From Lepidodermella squamata (taxonomy: Eukaryota; Gastrotricha): a stretch of 64,000 nt of DNA. The stretch lies in contig JBLDXI010000025.1 of the NCBI GenBank assembly GCA_047495785.1, forward strand, positions 434,001 to 498,000, read 5' to 3'. The translations under genes were made by a program, and so were the position numbers. Each line of letters opens with the position of its first letter. Position 1 is the first letter of the stretch. The notes below the pieces were generated by a model. It ran no database searches. It saw only the letters and a program-made list of their open reading frames with translations, and had not been told where the DNA came from. Positions 33,434 through 44,693 of this stretch are shown here, piece after piece.

Positions 33434-34889
33434 TTGCGGGTCCGAAGACACAATCCTCGAGTGCGTACCACCCGATACCGGGGTTCCCTCCCGCCTGGTG
33501 TGGGACGCCATTTAACGACATGCAAGATATGGCTACTAAGCACATAAAAGCCTGGGGACATACGCATTGTGATGATGTCTGATACCAAATGCTAAATTTC
33601 TAAAGAAAAAACGCTTTAAAAAAAGAGTATGGTTATGAGTATTACTGATAGGGGGAGAAGCGATCTGTATATTATGATCATGCCATAGCAATACTATTAC
33701 GCCAGAACCGCCCGGCAAATGTGTTTAACCAGCTTGAACGTGAGCTATTTCGCCATTCAGCGGATAGATATGAACGCAAGCACATATCGATGTAAGTACG
33801 TGAAGTATTATGACCGAAAAGAATAGCGGCATTGAATTAGACTCGTAACGTAAGAAGGAGCGAAATGAGAAATATCGAGCTAACAAGTTTAAAGGAAAAC
33901 TTTTCGTCGCATATATGCAGGGAGGCAGTAGCCTTGTGTAGCCAAGCATTGAGAAACTACGAGAACTTCTGCATCGAGTGGAAAAATTGATTTTAAAAGC
34001 GACCAAGGGCAGACTTGAAAAGCAGCGTTCGAAATATTTTTTCGAAACTGGAGTGGATTGGAAATTTCTCAAGTTGACAACACACGCAATGTTCGACCTG
34101 TCGAAGGCTTAAACTTTCATTATAAATAGAACGAAAGGAATCGACATTAGAATTTATGCAGAAAATTTGATGAAAATAACTGTCCCCGAAGGATGGAATG
34201 GTTGGTTTCCAGCTTTACCGATACCCAGTTACTTCTGCTAATCAGCTAGTTCATTGGCTGTAAAAGAAGAAAAGCATTTGATTCTTCGGTTTCCTATGCT
34301 TGAAAACTACACATAGACAATTCGATAGTATCAGAAAGGGATTTTATTATTGAACGCGGTAATTTTTCAAGCATTTCAGAGCAATCAGATCAAAAGATTT
34401 CTCCTGTGATTTGACGCAAATCAGATTTTCGAGATTTTGGATGGGGCGGTTAGCTGCATACGTTCGGATCTAAATCCCAAGTGCATCCGTCATAGTTTGC
34501 CCTTTCTGCAAATTCGATGAAAATTTTGGCCAATGAAACTCATCTTCCATCTCTATGCGCTCTTTTTGAATATGAACGTATACTGTAACAAAAAATTCTT
34601 TCCTCATAGAGTTTCTGATTTTCATCATTTTGATATTCTGCTGAATTTTATCTTGATCTCAAGGCAAAGCCATCAACTAGAAGTACAAGTTGCACTTTTT
34701 CGCCGTCCTACTTCCATTTTATCGTCGTGAAATTGGTGCAAAGAGTCTATAATTATCTTTCATGAGCGCCGTTATAAAACAAACAATAGTCCGAAAAGAG
34801 ACAAAGAGATGTTGAGCATTTTTAGCATCAAACTTCTGCGTTATAATGTGTTTTGTCAAAAACCTCAAAATAGGGCGTTGTCCCACTGG
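33434..34889. other. Intergenic
   Basis: 1.45 kb upstream of the lectin gene. Minus-strand frames at 33536 and 33725 show no domain. Nothing recognised. Confidence 0.45.
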
Positions 34890-34900
34890 CCTATATAATA
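34890..34900 (+). promoter_or_regulatory. Candidate TATA box of the lectin gene
   Basis: CCTATATAATA lies about 75-84 bases before the ATG at 34974 and is the only TATA-like match near this start. TTTCCAG at about 34940 could be an untranslated-exon or trans-splice acceptor. Confidence 0.35.
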
Positions 34901-34973
34901 CACCCCGAGTTCTGTTAATTCGCATTATTCCTTTCCAGTCTACCCTGCGGATTATTTCATCTTTGCTGAAACA

Positions 34974-36082
34974 ATGGCTGTTCTTTTCATCCTATCGGCT
35001 TTCGTTGGACTCGCTGCAGCCCAACAGCAATACTACGCTACGAAGGGTTCTTCAAATTGCGACATCACGCGAATGAGATCTGGCGCTGACGCTTCGGTGT
35101 GTCCAGGAGGATTCGCTAAAATTATAACGTCTGCAGACTTGATGAACGCCGCCAGTGCTCTTACAGCCGTACAGGCATCAGCAGATGACATATTCGGCAT
35201 CGGATTGCAACTTTCCGTTCCCCCCAATTCCCTGATGGGAACTTGGCAATGTAAGGCTTATTTTGAGATAAGAATGCGTAATTATTTCAATTTCTATTGG
35301 CAGGGTTTGACGGAACAAATGTAGACATGTCGGCGCTGGGCACAAATATCAACATGGGTTCCTACACTATGGCAAGCCAAAACCTATGTGTGGGTGTCAA
35401 AACTTCGGCTTGGCCACCTCTGGCTTTCTACGCTATTAATTGCTCGTATAGCGACATTCAGGTGATTATGAAGAATAATGGTGCCATGACTTGCAATTAC
35501 CTGTGCTCGGGTAAAGCGCCAACGGCCACCACCACCCCTAAAACCATCAGCGCTGCCCCGGCCCCGCAGGGCACGGTTGGTGTATATTGTCTTTTAATGA
35601 CAGCGCTCTTTGAGAAAACATTAAATTTACACAGCCCAAGTATTATGTAACTCAAGTTATGGGTCCCTACATCATGAATCAATGTCCTAATAACAATGCC
35701 GCCACCATTCTGACCAAAGAGGACAACGATCTGGCTGTAAAGCTTATAAACAACTCTCCTGGCTTCTTTTGGATCGGCCTCTACAACACTGGCATGAGAC
35801 CAGTCGGTAAGAATGGCTGGGTCTGTAAGTTTTTTCCAGCTTGAACTCTGCCCATTCGATTTTCTCTGACTGTATTAAGGGGCTGATGGCACGCCTTACA
35901 GCAGCAACAACTACATCAACTGGGCGCCGGCCATGGGCTACAAAAATCCGCAAGACAACTCACTGGGCTTCGCCGCAAATCAGGCGATGGCGCTCAATGC
36001 TCAGGGCCAGTGGACTGCTGTAGACCAGACGAAGCCTGGCAGGTTTTTGTGCAACAGTGCAACTAAAACGGCTTCCGGTTAG
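34974..36082 (+). CDS. Secreted protein with C-type-lectin-like domains
   Basis: Four exons: 34974-35250, 35304-35575, 35635-35824, 35880-36082; three introns of 53-59 bases; 313 residues. Signal peptide MAVLFILSAFVGLAAA. The first half (CPGGFAKIITSADLM ... TWQWFDGTNVDM ... LCVGV ... CNYLC) is a degenerate lectin-like module. After a Thr/Pro/Ala linker the second module has the hallmarks QCPNNNAATILTKEDND, FFWIGLY, WVWADGTPY, INWAPAMGY and RFLCNS. The WxDGT motif is split by an intron and restored on splicing. The EPN/WND calcium-binding motifs are absent, so calcium-dependent sugar binding is doubtful. Probably secreted; humoral recognition is inferred from family. Confidence 0.85.
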
Positions 36083-37130
36083 AGTTGAATGGGCGTTATT
36101 TGTGAGCTGAGTTGACGTGAGAAGCTTCAATAGATTGAGGGAGGCAAATCAATTCAGTTGATGTGGAATAAAAGGTTTCGAGTGACTGAATCTCGCATTT
36201 TTTCTCCAAGCCCCTGATTTTCTGTTGAACCTTATTGTTCAGCTAATCTAAATCTTTTCAGGGAACTTTTCAGCTGAGACCATTGACACACTAAGGAACA
36301 TTCCATTTTCCGTATTTGAACTTAGCCTTTAGCCTCGGAATTGTATTGCTGGTGGTGACAATATGTGGTATTGGATTTATATGCTAAGTATTAAATGCGG
36401 TAATCACTTATATATGCTGGAATTTGGATCGAAAACAAGCTGTGGCCCGAGTCTTTATTTATTTATTTATTTTCTGATGACCATAGTGTTTGAATTGTTT
36501 TCCTAAAACTGCTGCTAAAATTGCACCACGCGAACACTGGTGACCATTCACCAGTTTTCACTGCTCGGTGGCGCTGCGCATGGGCAGGAAATACAATTTG
36601 GTTTATCACGGGCGCCGCCGTTCACAAAATCGAAGGAAAAAAGATCCCATGAGTCGCGTTCATCGCTCTACATCGCGTAATAGTCGGTGTAAGAGTAACT
36701 CGCGTGAAATTTTATTTACTCGTAGAGTCAAAGACAAATTTGAAATTTTTCAATATTATTGAGGCTATGCGAAAGAAATCACTAATGTGCGATGTTGATG
36801 ATTTTTTCGTAATTAAGTAATTGAATAAAAAGCAGCCAATTAATGAATTGATTATTTATTAGGTTATAGGTTTTCACCCGTGTTTTCATTATTACAATGT
36901 AAATTATATTACAGTATGGGGCATAAATATCGAGCCGACTTTATTTATTCACAGCGCGGTCATTTCGGCTCCGATTTTCATATATCTTAGACCGCTGGAA
37001 AGCCCATGGAACTAATTTAAACCCCTAATAATTAATAAAGTTTTCGCGTACTTTATCTCTTCAATGATTTTTTAAATCCCTTCTTTTGATTCTGGAAGTT
37101 TTTGACCCAGATTAATGCATCGCCTCAGAC
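36083..37130. other. Convergent 3' flanks of lectin and class C receptor genes
   Basis: AATAAA-type signal at 36167. Parts match the relic at 33120-33433. The middle (36400-37000) has no recognised gene; a 64-codon frame at 36568 is Arg-rich and without a domain. Confidence 0.45.
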
Positions 37131-39464
37131 TCAGCATAGCATTTTCAGGATACAAGCCAGTTGCGGCCTAAACACGATAGCTGTCGTGGATCCCGAGATC
37201 AGCAATTCAGCTGCTATGGCAACAGTCATCAATTGTGGCGAAGGGACGATAACCGATATCGCCGAGCCCGCGGCAAGTAAGAAAGTCGCATTGCCGGTTG
37301 CTAAAGCCGAAAGTCGAATCTCATTCCTCAACGATTTAAGTAGAAGATGTGATAGGAATTGTTTGCTCAATCTGCTGGTTTGATATAAGCTCAATGAGGC
37401 TAATGTGAAGACGAGTAGGTCAGTCAGAAAAACCACTTTGATCCAGTATTTTTCGGATCTAGCGCAGCAGAAACGTATCCATTCTCTGACGTAATAATCA
37501 TGGCCGTCACTATCGATTGATGGGGTCAAACGAAGCTCCTCCGAGGTTACAGCGTAAGGTTCAATTACGAACATGCAGGAAAGTAGGACCAAATGAAGTG
37601 ATACAAATATTGTTACCTTGCGATGCTCCTTTCGCTGATCGGTAATTTCTTCCTCGGTGATTCCAGGATATATTTTCGACGATTCACCATACAGACTCCG
37701 TTTCGCTGAGCTTTGCTTATTGATAATTCGCCTTGAAATATCATCAAAGTGCCAAGAATTTGAGAAAAAGGAACTACTTAGGAATGCGAGTCCTATGATG
37801 CAAAGGAAACGTTGCAGGTAGCAAACAATATCGGATAACAAATCTCCATCAAAACAGCAGAAAAACGCCGATAGATTGAGGCAAATGCACCCGAAAACAA
37901 TCGTTAGCTTGCTTCCGTTTCTTTTCAGATGCAACCTATGCTTGTCAATGTTTTGCATCCGGAGGAAACCTATAACGAAAAGACTAAGTTGAGAGCAGGA
38001 CAGCGCTGCTAGGACTACCGAAACAATCCAGCGAGTTGGCGTGGCAAAGGACGAAATTTCCTCCTCAGTAACTGGAAAATCGATCGGCTGCTTTTTACTC
38101 TTAGTCATCCACCTGATAGGCATCAGAATCGAGGCGCTGTGACTTGAAATATTGAAAAGATCCCCCGAGCCGTTGTACCAGATTTTACCGACAAATGAGT
38201 ATGGCGCATCAGGTCCATTGTATTGCAAGATCCACTGAGGCTCTAGGTCGAGTTCCAGCCTCTTTGAGTACCGCATAGGGCCTATTCTGAGGCCATTGTA
38301 GCTGATATTTGCCGCGACTGCTTTGGTCATTTTCGAAATTTCGTTTGGTTGTGTTTTGAAGTCGAGAAGAGTTAGATTCATCTCATTCAGCCGCTGTTCA
38401 CTCTCGTGCAGAGTTAAAAATGTCTGAAGGATTTGGTCGAAGTATCTGTGCCGATTCTCGTAATCTGGAAGTCGGGAATTGTTAGTTACTGAATCAATCA
38501 GCGTTTCGAATCGGGCTAGGTCCCAATCCAAAGCTGTAACTGCCCCGGTATTCATCACGGCGTCCGTCAAGTAACCAATCCAAAAAGATCTGTAGTATTG
38601 CTGGACTAAATCTTCAGTTGAACAGCCCGCAGGAAGTTGAGCTGGAATGATTGGCGCAATGGCCGAGGCGAGAAGGATAAATATGTACTTATCGCCTTTT
38701 ATTCCGAACTGAAACGATGTACACAGGAAATTTTGTACGCCCATGGGTCCTCCTGAGCCGATGACTATAATCCTTGTGTCGCTTTTGATCAAGGATTCGG
38801 CCATGTTCTCGTCCATAATATCAGGACCAACGTCGAACCAATGGATGTTAACGCCATTTGCACCGGCTATTTTGTAAAAATCAAGCGAATTACTGTAGTC
38901 TGCTGTAGTAATTGTAGATCCGATGATCGCCACGTTGCTCCACGCAGCGATTTCCTTGATAAACTTGACCCTAGCAATAGAGGCCATATCAGTTGGACTC
39001 TGGATTCTGAAAATATTCGGAAACCTGCGTCGATTTGCTGTTATTGCAGGGTCATTGCAAGAGTGGGGGATGTGGATCATGTTTTGTTGGGCAATAATTG
39101 GCGACAATCTAGTGCAAGCCCCTCCGAAGAATGGCCCAGCCATAACTGGGGCTAAATTTTCTCCCGATCTTTCATACTTTCGCGGTGAGGAAATGAACTG
39201 TGACGGGCCGTTAACGCCATTAGCCCCCTCGTTACCGTAGTCGAGCTCAATTTGATAGTTGGGCAGGTATTTCGGATTGTTATTGAACGCGTCGACGACC
39301 AACTGCATGACAGGCTTGCAAAAACGGCCTCGGCGCGGGGAACTATCGTCGAAAGGGTGAATTACAAGCACAGTCAAGCGCTGAGTTTTCACAATGTTGC
39401 CGAAGCTTGAAGACACGCCCCAGATAAATAAGAGAATTTGCAAATCTATCTGCGAGACAATCAT
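37131..39464 (-). CDS. GABA-B-like class C G-protein-coupled receptor (intronless)
   Basis: 777 residues in one uninterrupted frame. Signal peptide (MIVSQIDLQILLFIWGV), then a periplasmic-binding-protein-like ligand domain (about 30-460). GPFFGGACTRLSPIIAQ, RRRFPNIFRIQSPTDM and RVKFIKEIAAWSNVAIIGS match the GABA-B pattern in order. There is no cysteine-rich domain before the membrane part, as in GABA-B and unlike mGluR. Seven hydrophobic segments follow from about residue 492 (WIVSVVLAALSC ... FGCICLNLSAFFCC ... VTIFVSLHLVLLSCMFVI ... VVFLTDLLVFTLASLS ... LLAAGSAISVIV ... MTVAIAAELLIS). The C-terminal tail is very short, without a coiled coil, so GABA-B-type dimerisation through the tail is unlikely. 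Absence of introns is unusual for the family. Confidence 0.87.
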   Translation of the reverse strand: MIVSQIDLQILLFIWGVSSSFGNIVKTQRLTVLVIHPFDDSSPRRGRFCKPVMQLVVDAFNNNPKYLPNYQIELDYGNEGANGVNGPSQFISSPRKYERSGENLAPVMAGPFFGGACTRLSPIIAQQNMIHIPHSCNDPAITANRRRFPNIFRIQSPTDMASIARVKFIKEIAAWSNVAIIGSTITTADYSNSLDFYKIAGANGVNIHWFDVGPDIMDENMAESLIKSDTRIIVIGSGGPMGVQNFLCTSFQFGIKGDKYIFILLASAIAPIIPAQLPAGCSTEDLVQQYYRSFWIGYLTDAVMNTGAVTALDWDLARFETLIDSVTNNSRLPDYENRHRYFDQILQTFLTLHESEQRLNEMNLTLLDFKTQPNEISKMTKAVAANISYNGLRIGPMRYSKRLELDLEPQWILQYNGPDAPYSFVGKIWYNGSGDLFNISSHSASILMPIRWMTKSKKQPIDFPVTEEEISSFATPTRWIVSVVLAALSCSQLSLFVIGFLRMQNIDKHRLHLKRNGSKLTIVFGCICLNLSAFFCCFDGDLLSDIVCYLQRFLCIIGLAFLSSSFFSNSWHFDDISRRIINKQSSAKRSLYGESSKIYPGITEEEITDQRKEHRKVTIFVSLHLVLLSCMFVIEPYAVTSEELRLTPSIDSDGHDYYVREWIRFCCARSEKYWIKVVFLTDLLVFTLASLSLYQTSRLSKQFLSHLLLKSLRNEIRLSALATGNATFLLAAGSAISVIVPSPQLMTVAIAAELLISGSTTAIVFRPQLACILKMLC

Positions 39465-40054
39465 TGTTTAATGTTTTAGGAGTCACGGCGTTGCATGCTG
39501 CCTCTGAATTGTCCGTTTTAGTCATGGACCTTCCGCTTAGATAGTGCATCAATACAGGATAGGAGGCGGACAATATCTTCCGACTTTTCATTTCTGATGG
39601 AATTCCGAGGGCATCACGTAATCACGTAGTGCGTGGCTGAAAGCATACTTACGAACGGGGAATTTCAAGGCAGGTAACTATTTTCTCTGTGCATCACCCC
39701 TAGTTTATCAGAAGCAAATTTGCAATTGATTTTAACAACTCTTAACATCTAGCGTAGCAGACAGTTTTTAGCCTTGCATTTCGAACTGAGCTATCGATTA
39801 GATGATTGATGAATGATGACAGGATGCTTGAAAATAGTCCTTGAAAATACTACGCTAAGTTCGCCCGGAATTCAATATGGATTACACTGAAAAGACGATG
39901 CATTTGCAGTACGAAAGCTGCATGGTTTGAGCAGCTTAAACGAAATCATCCGTGTCCTTTGTTGCTAAAAGGCGACGCTTGTTATTCGTGATAAAACTCT
40001 GAACCGATTGCGAATTATAATCTTCAATGGAATGCTGCCTCCAGTAGGAACGGA
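39465..40054. other. Divergent promoter region
   Basis: Between the class C receptor (minus) and the nuclear receptor (plus). Short minus-strand frames only; nothing recognised. Confidence 0.45.
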
Positions 40055-41522
40055 ATGACAACTCTCTGCAAGGTGAGCTTCTTTTCACTTTTACGGCCCT
40101 AAAACTGATAGATAAACATGGCGAATTTAACAAATAATACGTCAATATGATTATGGATGATTACCACTTCAAATTTTTTCCTACAAATGATCGAAGCTGA
40201 AACCATCTTTCATTCCACAGGTTTGCTGCGTTGTCGTACCTCGGCGGAAAACCTACCAGCCGAAGACTTGTGAAGCCTGCCAGGTAACAGATAAATTCAC
40301 ACTTGAGCATAATTTCTCAGTTCAGTAGTGTAGAAATTCTTTCGACGTTACCGCTACGATGAAAAGAGTTTGTTGTGCAGTTCGGGCGACAACTCGTGCC
40401 AAGTCAACTTCACCACGCGGCGGCAATGTTTCAAATGCCGACTAGAAAAGTGTTTCGCTACTCAAGATAGGCTGAGAAGTGATTAAATTTATGCACAAGA
40501 CATTCATACAAAGTCAACAATGTCTTTCAAGGGACTAAATTTCTCGAATATCCGAGTCCAATTCAAGATCCAGCGCTTTATCATGGCGAGGTGGTGGAGG
40601 ATTGTCTCAAGATATCCGCGGAGCTGTTTACATTTCTCCACCCGCTAAGCTCTGTGAGAGTCCTCCCAATATAATCCAATAAAATCCATATTGTGCCTTC
40701 TCAGGTCCCTGGCAAGGAAGTTGCGATGGTAATCGACGATTGGGACGAGCTGCTCGGCATAATCCTTGCTTACCTCAAGAGCATTCTATCGTGCGGCCTT
40801 CGTTTCTTCGAGGAACTCGCGAACCGTTTACCTTTCGAGAAGAGCCTGGGCTATGTTTCCAACTTCATAAGCACTATGGCTCTGTTTTTCTTTGCACTAC
40901 CTAGCTACAACAATCAGGGCCAGCCGACTGTTGTTGGTGTTCACCACTTGCTGTTCCAATCGCTGATCAATCGAATGCCAGAGGCGAAATACTTGGCTGA
41001 AGTGAATTCTCACGTTCAGCAAATGCTAACCGATGCGAATCCAAGTTTCATTGAAGCAGCTATTTTATGCATGCTGCTATTTTTTAATAGTAAGTTAATC
41101 ATGATCTCGGGATGTTATTTTCCGAAATTTTATTATTATACTTCCAAAAACTGAAAATCACTTAATAAGGTTTTTCTCGTGACCCTAACAACACTGCTTT
41201 GTATTTTTCAGCCCAATCTCTTCAGTTCCCGAAAGCAGCAAGAATTCGACAGCAACTGCGCCTAGCTCTGCAGCTCACAGTCTCGCAGCAGTGCGGAGGC
41301 AATGCACGCGCTGCACGAAAGCGCCTTCACACCCTGGACATGATCACTTTTGCTGCGTCAAGTGTGTTCGCTGATAGCATTACACAGGTGATTAAACGAA
41401 TGTCACGCATGGACGAACGCGCCGCTGCTTTCGCTGCAAGTTTGACTCCGCAGGGATTAGCGAAAGCGCTGCAACATCCGCCCCCTGATCTCCACGGACA
41501 TTCCTCATCTTATCGATGCTAG
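40055..41522 (+). CDS. Divergent nuclear hormone receptor
   Basis: Six exons: 40055-40072, 40221-40283, 40334-40478, 40532-40653, 40705-41089, 41212-41522; phases agree; 347 residues. The DNA-binding domain starts at residue 5. Finger 1 is CKVCC...TCEACQKFFRR, with the usual GDxASGxHYG replaced by VVVPRRKTYQPK. Finger 2 is C-x6-C-x9-C-x2-C in SLLCSSGDNSC...RRQCFKCRLEKC, one residue longer than usual. P-box CEACQ differs from the common CEGCK and CESCK. Hinge, then a helical ligand-binding-type domain (LKISAELFTFL, LRFFEELANRLPFEKSL, NPSFIEAAILCMLLFFN). There is no A/B region and no clear AF-2 helix at the C-terminus. A nuclear ligand-regulated transcription factor by family; the target site is probably unusual. 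Exon 1 codes only six residues. Confidence 0.85.
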
Positions 41523-41963
41523 CAACATATTATACATGGAACTCGCCAGAAAGGGACTGCTGAAAATTCAATACATTGAAATAATTAGAAGAAAACTCGT
41601 GAAAGTTGTATGATACAATTGTAAACAGCTTTTTGTCAATAATTGAGAAAGACTTTCAGGGGCTTATAGATAAAGCAGAGATGATAAAGCGAAAAATTCT
41701 GCAAATGCCAGCCTAAACCCTAATCTAGCCTGAGAACTTCCCCGAAGTTCGACTACAGAAAATTTTGATTTTTGTTATTAATCCTCGAAGGAAGAAAGAA
41801 GGAAATGCGGCAATAGTCAATTTGTTTGGAAAATACCCGCTCAAGCGTGGGATGTAATGTCTGATAATCAATGATTATTGGTAGCTCCAGCTGATGAGTT
41901 AAAAACCTGGTCAAACAATCCGCTGCGATATGCGCCATCCGGTTCGTTGCGATCAGACTGATT
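41523..41963. other. Intergenic
   Basis: 441 bases between the nuclear receptor and the next gene, AT-rich. No feature seen beyond a chance minus-strand frame. Confidence 0.45.
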
Positions 41964-42973
41964 ATGCATGCATCTCAAACATATATTTATGACCTAATGA
42001 ATTTGGGATTTTGGCCATTTTTTGCCATACTCCTCAACTGTTACCTTATTTTTCCTCGGGCTGCAGCCGACGAAGAAAGGAATGACGTGATTTATTCAGG
42101 TTCTATTTCTTTTTCTTTCCCGATCAGTTATATCAAAGGAACATTTTTGAGTAGCTAAAGTCCTGGCTGTTCTCGAGTCCGAGTTCTTGATCGTAAACGG
42201 ATCCGAAATTCCATCCAAGCTCATCGATCCGTCTAAGGAGTCAGAAATACTCAGCTCAGTGGACGAGAAGCTTTCAGTTGTCTACCCTGAAATCTTCAAC
42301 TCATCTAATCAGGATAGCTTCGCCTCTACCGAAATAGAAAACTCCACCCTCAAGTAATTTTATACATTTCTCTTCATTTGTATTTTTGTCATTCCAACAG
42401 TTCAACTACTGGCGAGCTTCAAGTCGCAGCTGTAAGCTTGCTAACCTCAGAAAGCGAGCCCGAGTTGGAAAATATCGAAAAATCCCTGCAAAATGCTAGC
42501 GACCAGCTGTGGTCTCGTGGTTGGTACAGAGACCTCTTTGGCTCTGGTGATGCTGAGAACAAACCTGTCATCAAAATTGTCCATATCGAGCCTCAAAAGG
42601 TGTTCCATGACCCAAAAGAGATTGGTAAGTAGCGTCATCAGAATTAAAATTGAAACGTAATCACTGTGATCATTTTGCTTAGAATTAAGAGCCAACGTCG
42701 CCAGCCTTGTGATTCCTCTAGTTGCATTTACGCTGATTTGTGGAATGTGCGTCTACTACTTTTCGAATCGAAACAAGAGCTATTCAGGCAGCTCGTCGCT
42801 CGGTCAAGCGTGCCCAGCCTACATTTTCGGTTTCCTTTTCATTTTATTCCTAGTTCTTAAGTAAGTTATTGAGTCTTGATATTCAACGCATAAAACGAGT
42901 TGCTTTCAGATCACCGTGGTACAGCAGGGATAGCGCTATCTATGAAACTGGATTATTCGGCGGCACAAAATGA
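41964..42973 (+). CDS. Small membrane protein, family unknown
   Basis: Five exons: 41964-42099, 42155-42353, 42401-42624, 42683-42860, 42910-42973; introns of 47-58 bases; 266 residues. Signal peptide around LGFWPFFAILLNCYLIF; an inner ATG (41997) may be the real start. Acidic, cysteine-free extracellular region of about 150 residues with NGS and NSS sequons. Two hydrophobic segments, VASLVIPLVAFTLICGMCVYY and AYIFGFLFILFLVLK, are separated by a short Ser-rich loop. The tail ends LFGGTK. The pair of helices could make both termini extracellular. No recognised domain. Confidence 0.72.
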
Positions 42974-43514
42974 CTAAAAATTGTGAATATGAAATATGAA
43001 TGAATCCAAATAAAAGCAGTAAGAATTAGGTAGTAAATTTAACGCTTTTCGATATTCTAGTTAACGGGCGCATAACTGATTATCTCAGAGAGCGAAGTAG
43101 AGGGAAAGCAGAGCCGGTTAGGATAAGGAACATCGGCGTAAGGTCCCCTTATATCTCTATTTCTCTATGTGTTCGACTTTGACTGCTGAGTTCACCTTGC
43201 ATCAAGATTCAACTGATTGGAATCATCCCTACCATCCCTAGGGGTACTTGGCTCTCTGAGAGCTATTTCTAGATGATAGGTAGATAGCATTCAGTTATTA
43301 ACAGCATTTCGTCGCGTTGCGTTTGAAAGCAGCCACTCAATCGTTATTATTCGTAAGAAATCCATCATTAACATTCAAATAGGGGCTCTTTTTAAACGCA
43401 ATGCGACGATTTTGCTATTTTATTATATCACATATTTTAATCAGCAATTGTTCCAATTCATGAAGGTTTTACTTTAAGCTATCATTCGAAAACTTTCCCC
43501 GCTTTACAAAAAAC
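42974..43514. other. Convergent 3' flanks
   Basis: Between the membrane-protein gene and the 3' end of the divergent channel gene. AATAAA near 43010. No other feature. Confidence 0.45.
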
Positions 43515-44693
43515 TTAGGACGTTACTGCTACATAAACAGCGTAAAAATTGAGTGAAAAGTAGACAAAGCACGTAGGCAATGCAAGCATTAGATCGAGAA
43601 ATCTAATATTCACCATCCGGCTTGATATCGTCTTCTTTTTCGACCAATTCGGATGGGCATCCGTCAAATAGCATGCAACCAGATGGTACGCAGCGCAAAT
43701 CCAGGAATTCAAACCAAGAAAATCGATGAAATTGGATAGAAAAATGCGCCTTGGTATCGATGGAATCTCAGCCAATGCCTGATTCTCTAAAACTGCCTGA
43801 GTGAGCAAAACAGTAAGGCTGTAAATTGCTCGATCAGAATGATGCGGTGGCATCAGGTAGGCGAAAAGTTGAAGACCGGTCAACAGCGAATAAGGCAACA
43901 TCATTTCATAAATGTAGAAGTCAGGTTTCCGCTTGAAAACAAAGGCAAATGTCACGCTTGACCGGCTCAAGTTAGTTTCGGATGGCAAACTGCCAGGCCA
44001 GGGTATACGGATCAAATTCCACTCGCTGTTAAGGACGGGCAATCGAAATTTCGGTGTCACTTCAAACTTCAACGGGTCACTGAATGCGACAATGACATCG
44101 GGGTCATCGATCACGAAATCCAACCTGCAAATCTGTGTGTCGAATGGGAATTTGAAGATGTCCATTTTGCATATGGCGCTGAAAACGCCTCGTCTACGCC
44201 ATTCGATTACCGTAACATCAGGCCGTGATTTAACGGTTAATTTCGACGAGAAATCTGCAAGAGCTGGGTCTGAATAGGCATTAGCGAAGTAGATCTGAGG
44301 TTGCCAGAAGGCCGCTTGTTCTGCGATGAAAGCTGAAACCTGAGAAGTTGAATTTGCCGTGCATCCTAGTTGCCAAGCAAAAGTCAACGCTCCGCATGCC
44401 TGGAACTGTTCTTCTCTGGTTTTGATTTCATGGAAGGCGTCAAGGTCCAGTAATGCTGATATCAGCGTCACTTGACACGGCTCGCTTCCCGGACCGTTAA
44501 CGCAATTCGGAGCGTAGGACTCTCGGGAAAATATCGGGCACTGAGATAGCAAATTTTGCGATTTAGACGCTAAAGTTCGGTCTTCAGACAGCGCAACTAT
44601 CGGAACGATACTGAAAACGACTGTAAAAATCGGTAGACTCAAAACCATTGCAAATTTTTCAATTAGGCGTATTCGTTGGAATCCAAACATCAA
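43515..44693 (-). CDS. Cys-loop ligand-gated ion channel subunit, divergent member
   Basis: 392 residues, one exon. It has the Cys-loop CKMDIFKFPFDTQIC, an M2 reading DRAIYSLTVLLTQAVLENQ (9' Leu kept, Gln at 11') and a short M3-M4 loop. Elsewhere it differs strongly from its neighbours: the N-terminal half, loop C and M4 (LDLMLALPTCFVYFSLNF) share only the fold. It lacks the ATTGGC promoter element. It sits at the left end of the array, head-to-head with the gene at 45158 across 464 bases. The first ATG gives a long N-terminus; an ATG at 44648 (MVLSLPIFTVVF) would give a cleaner signal peptide. It may be the ancestral or a structural partner subunit (speculation). Confidence 0.88.
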   Translation of the reverse strand: MMFGFQRIRLIEKFAMVLSLPIFTVVFSIVPIVALSEDRTLASKSQNLLSQCPIFSRESYAPNCVNGPGSEPCQVTLISALLDLDAFHEIKTREEQFQACGALTFAWQLGCTANSTSQVSAFIAEQAAFWQPQIYFANAYSDPALADFSSKLTVKSRPDVTVIEWRRRGVFSAICKMDIFKFPFDTQICRLDFVIDDPDVIVAFSDPLKFEVTPKFRLPVLNSEWNLIRIPWPGSLPSETNLSRSSVTFAFVFKRKPDFYIYEMMLPYSLLTGLQLFAYLMPPHHSDRAIYSLTVLLTQAVLENQALAEIPSIPRRIFLSNFIDFLGLNSWICAAYHLVACYLTDAHPNWSKKKTISSRMVNIRFLDLMLALPTCFVYFSLNFYAVYVAVTS

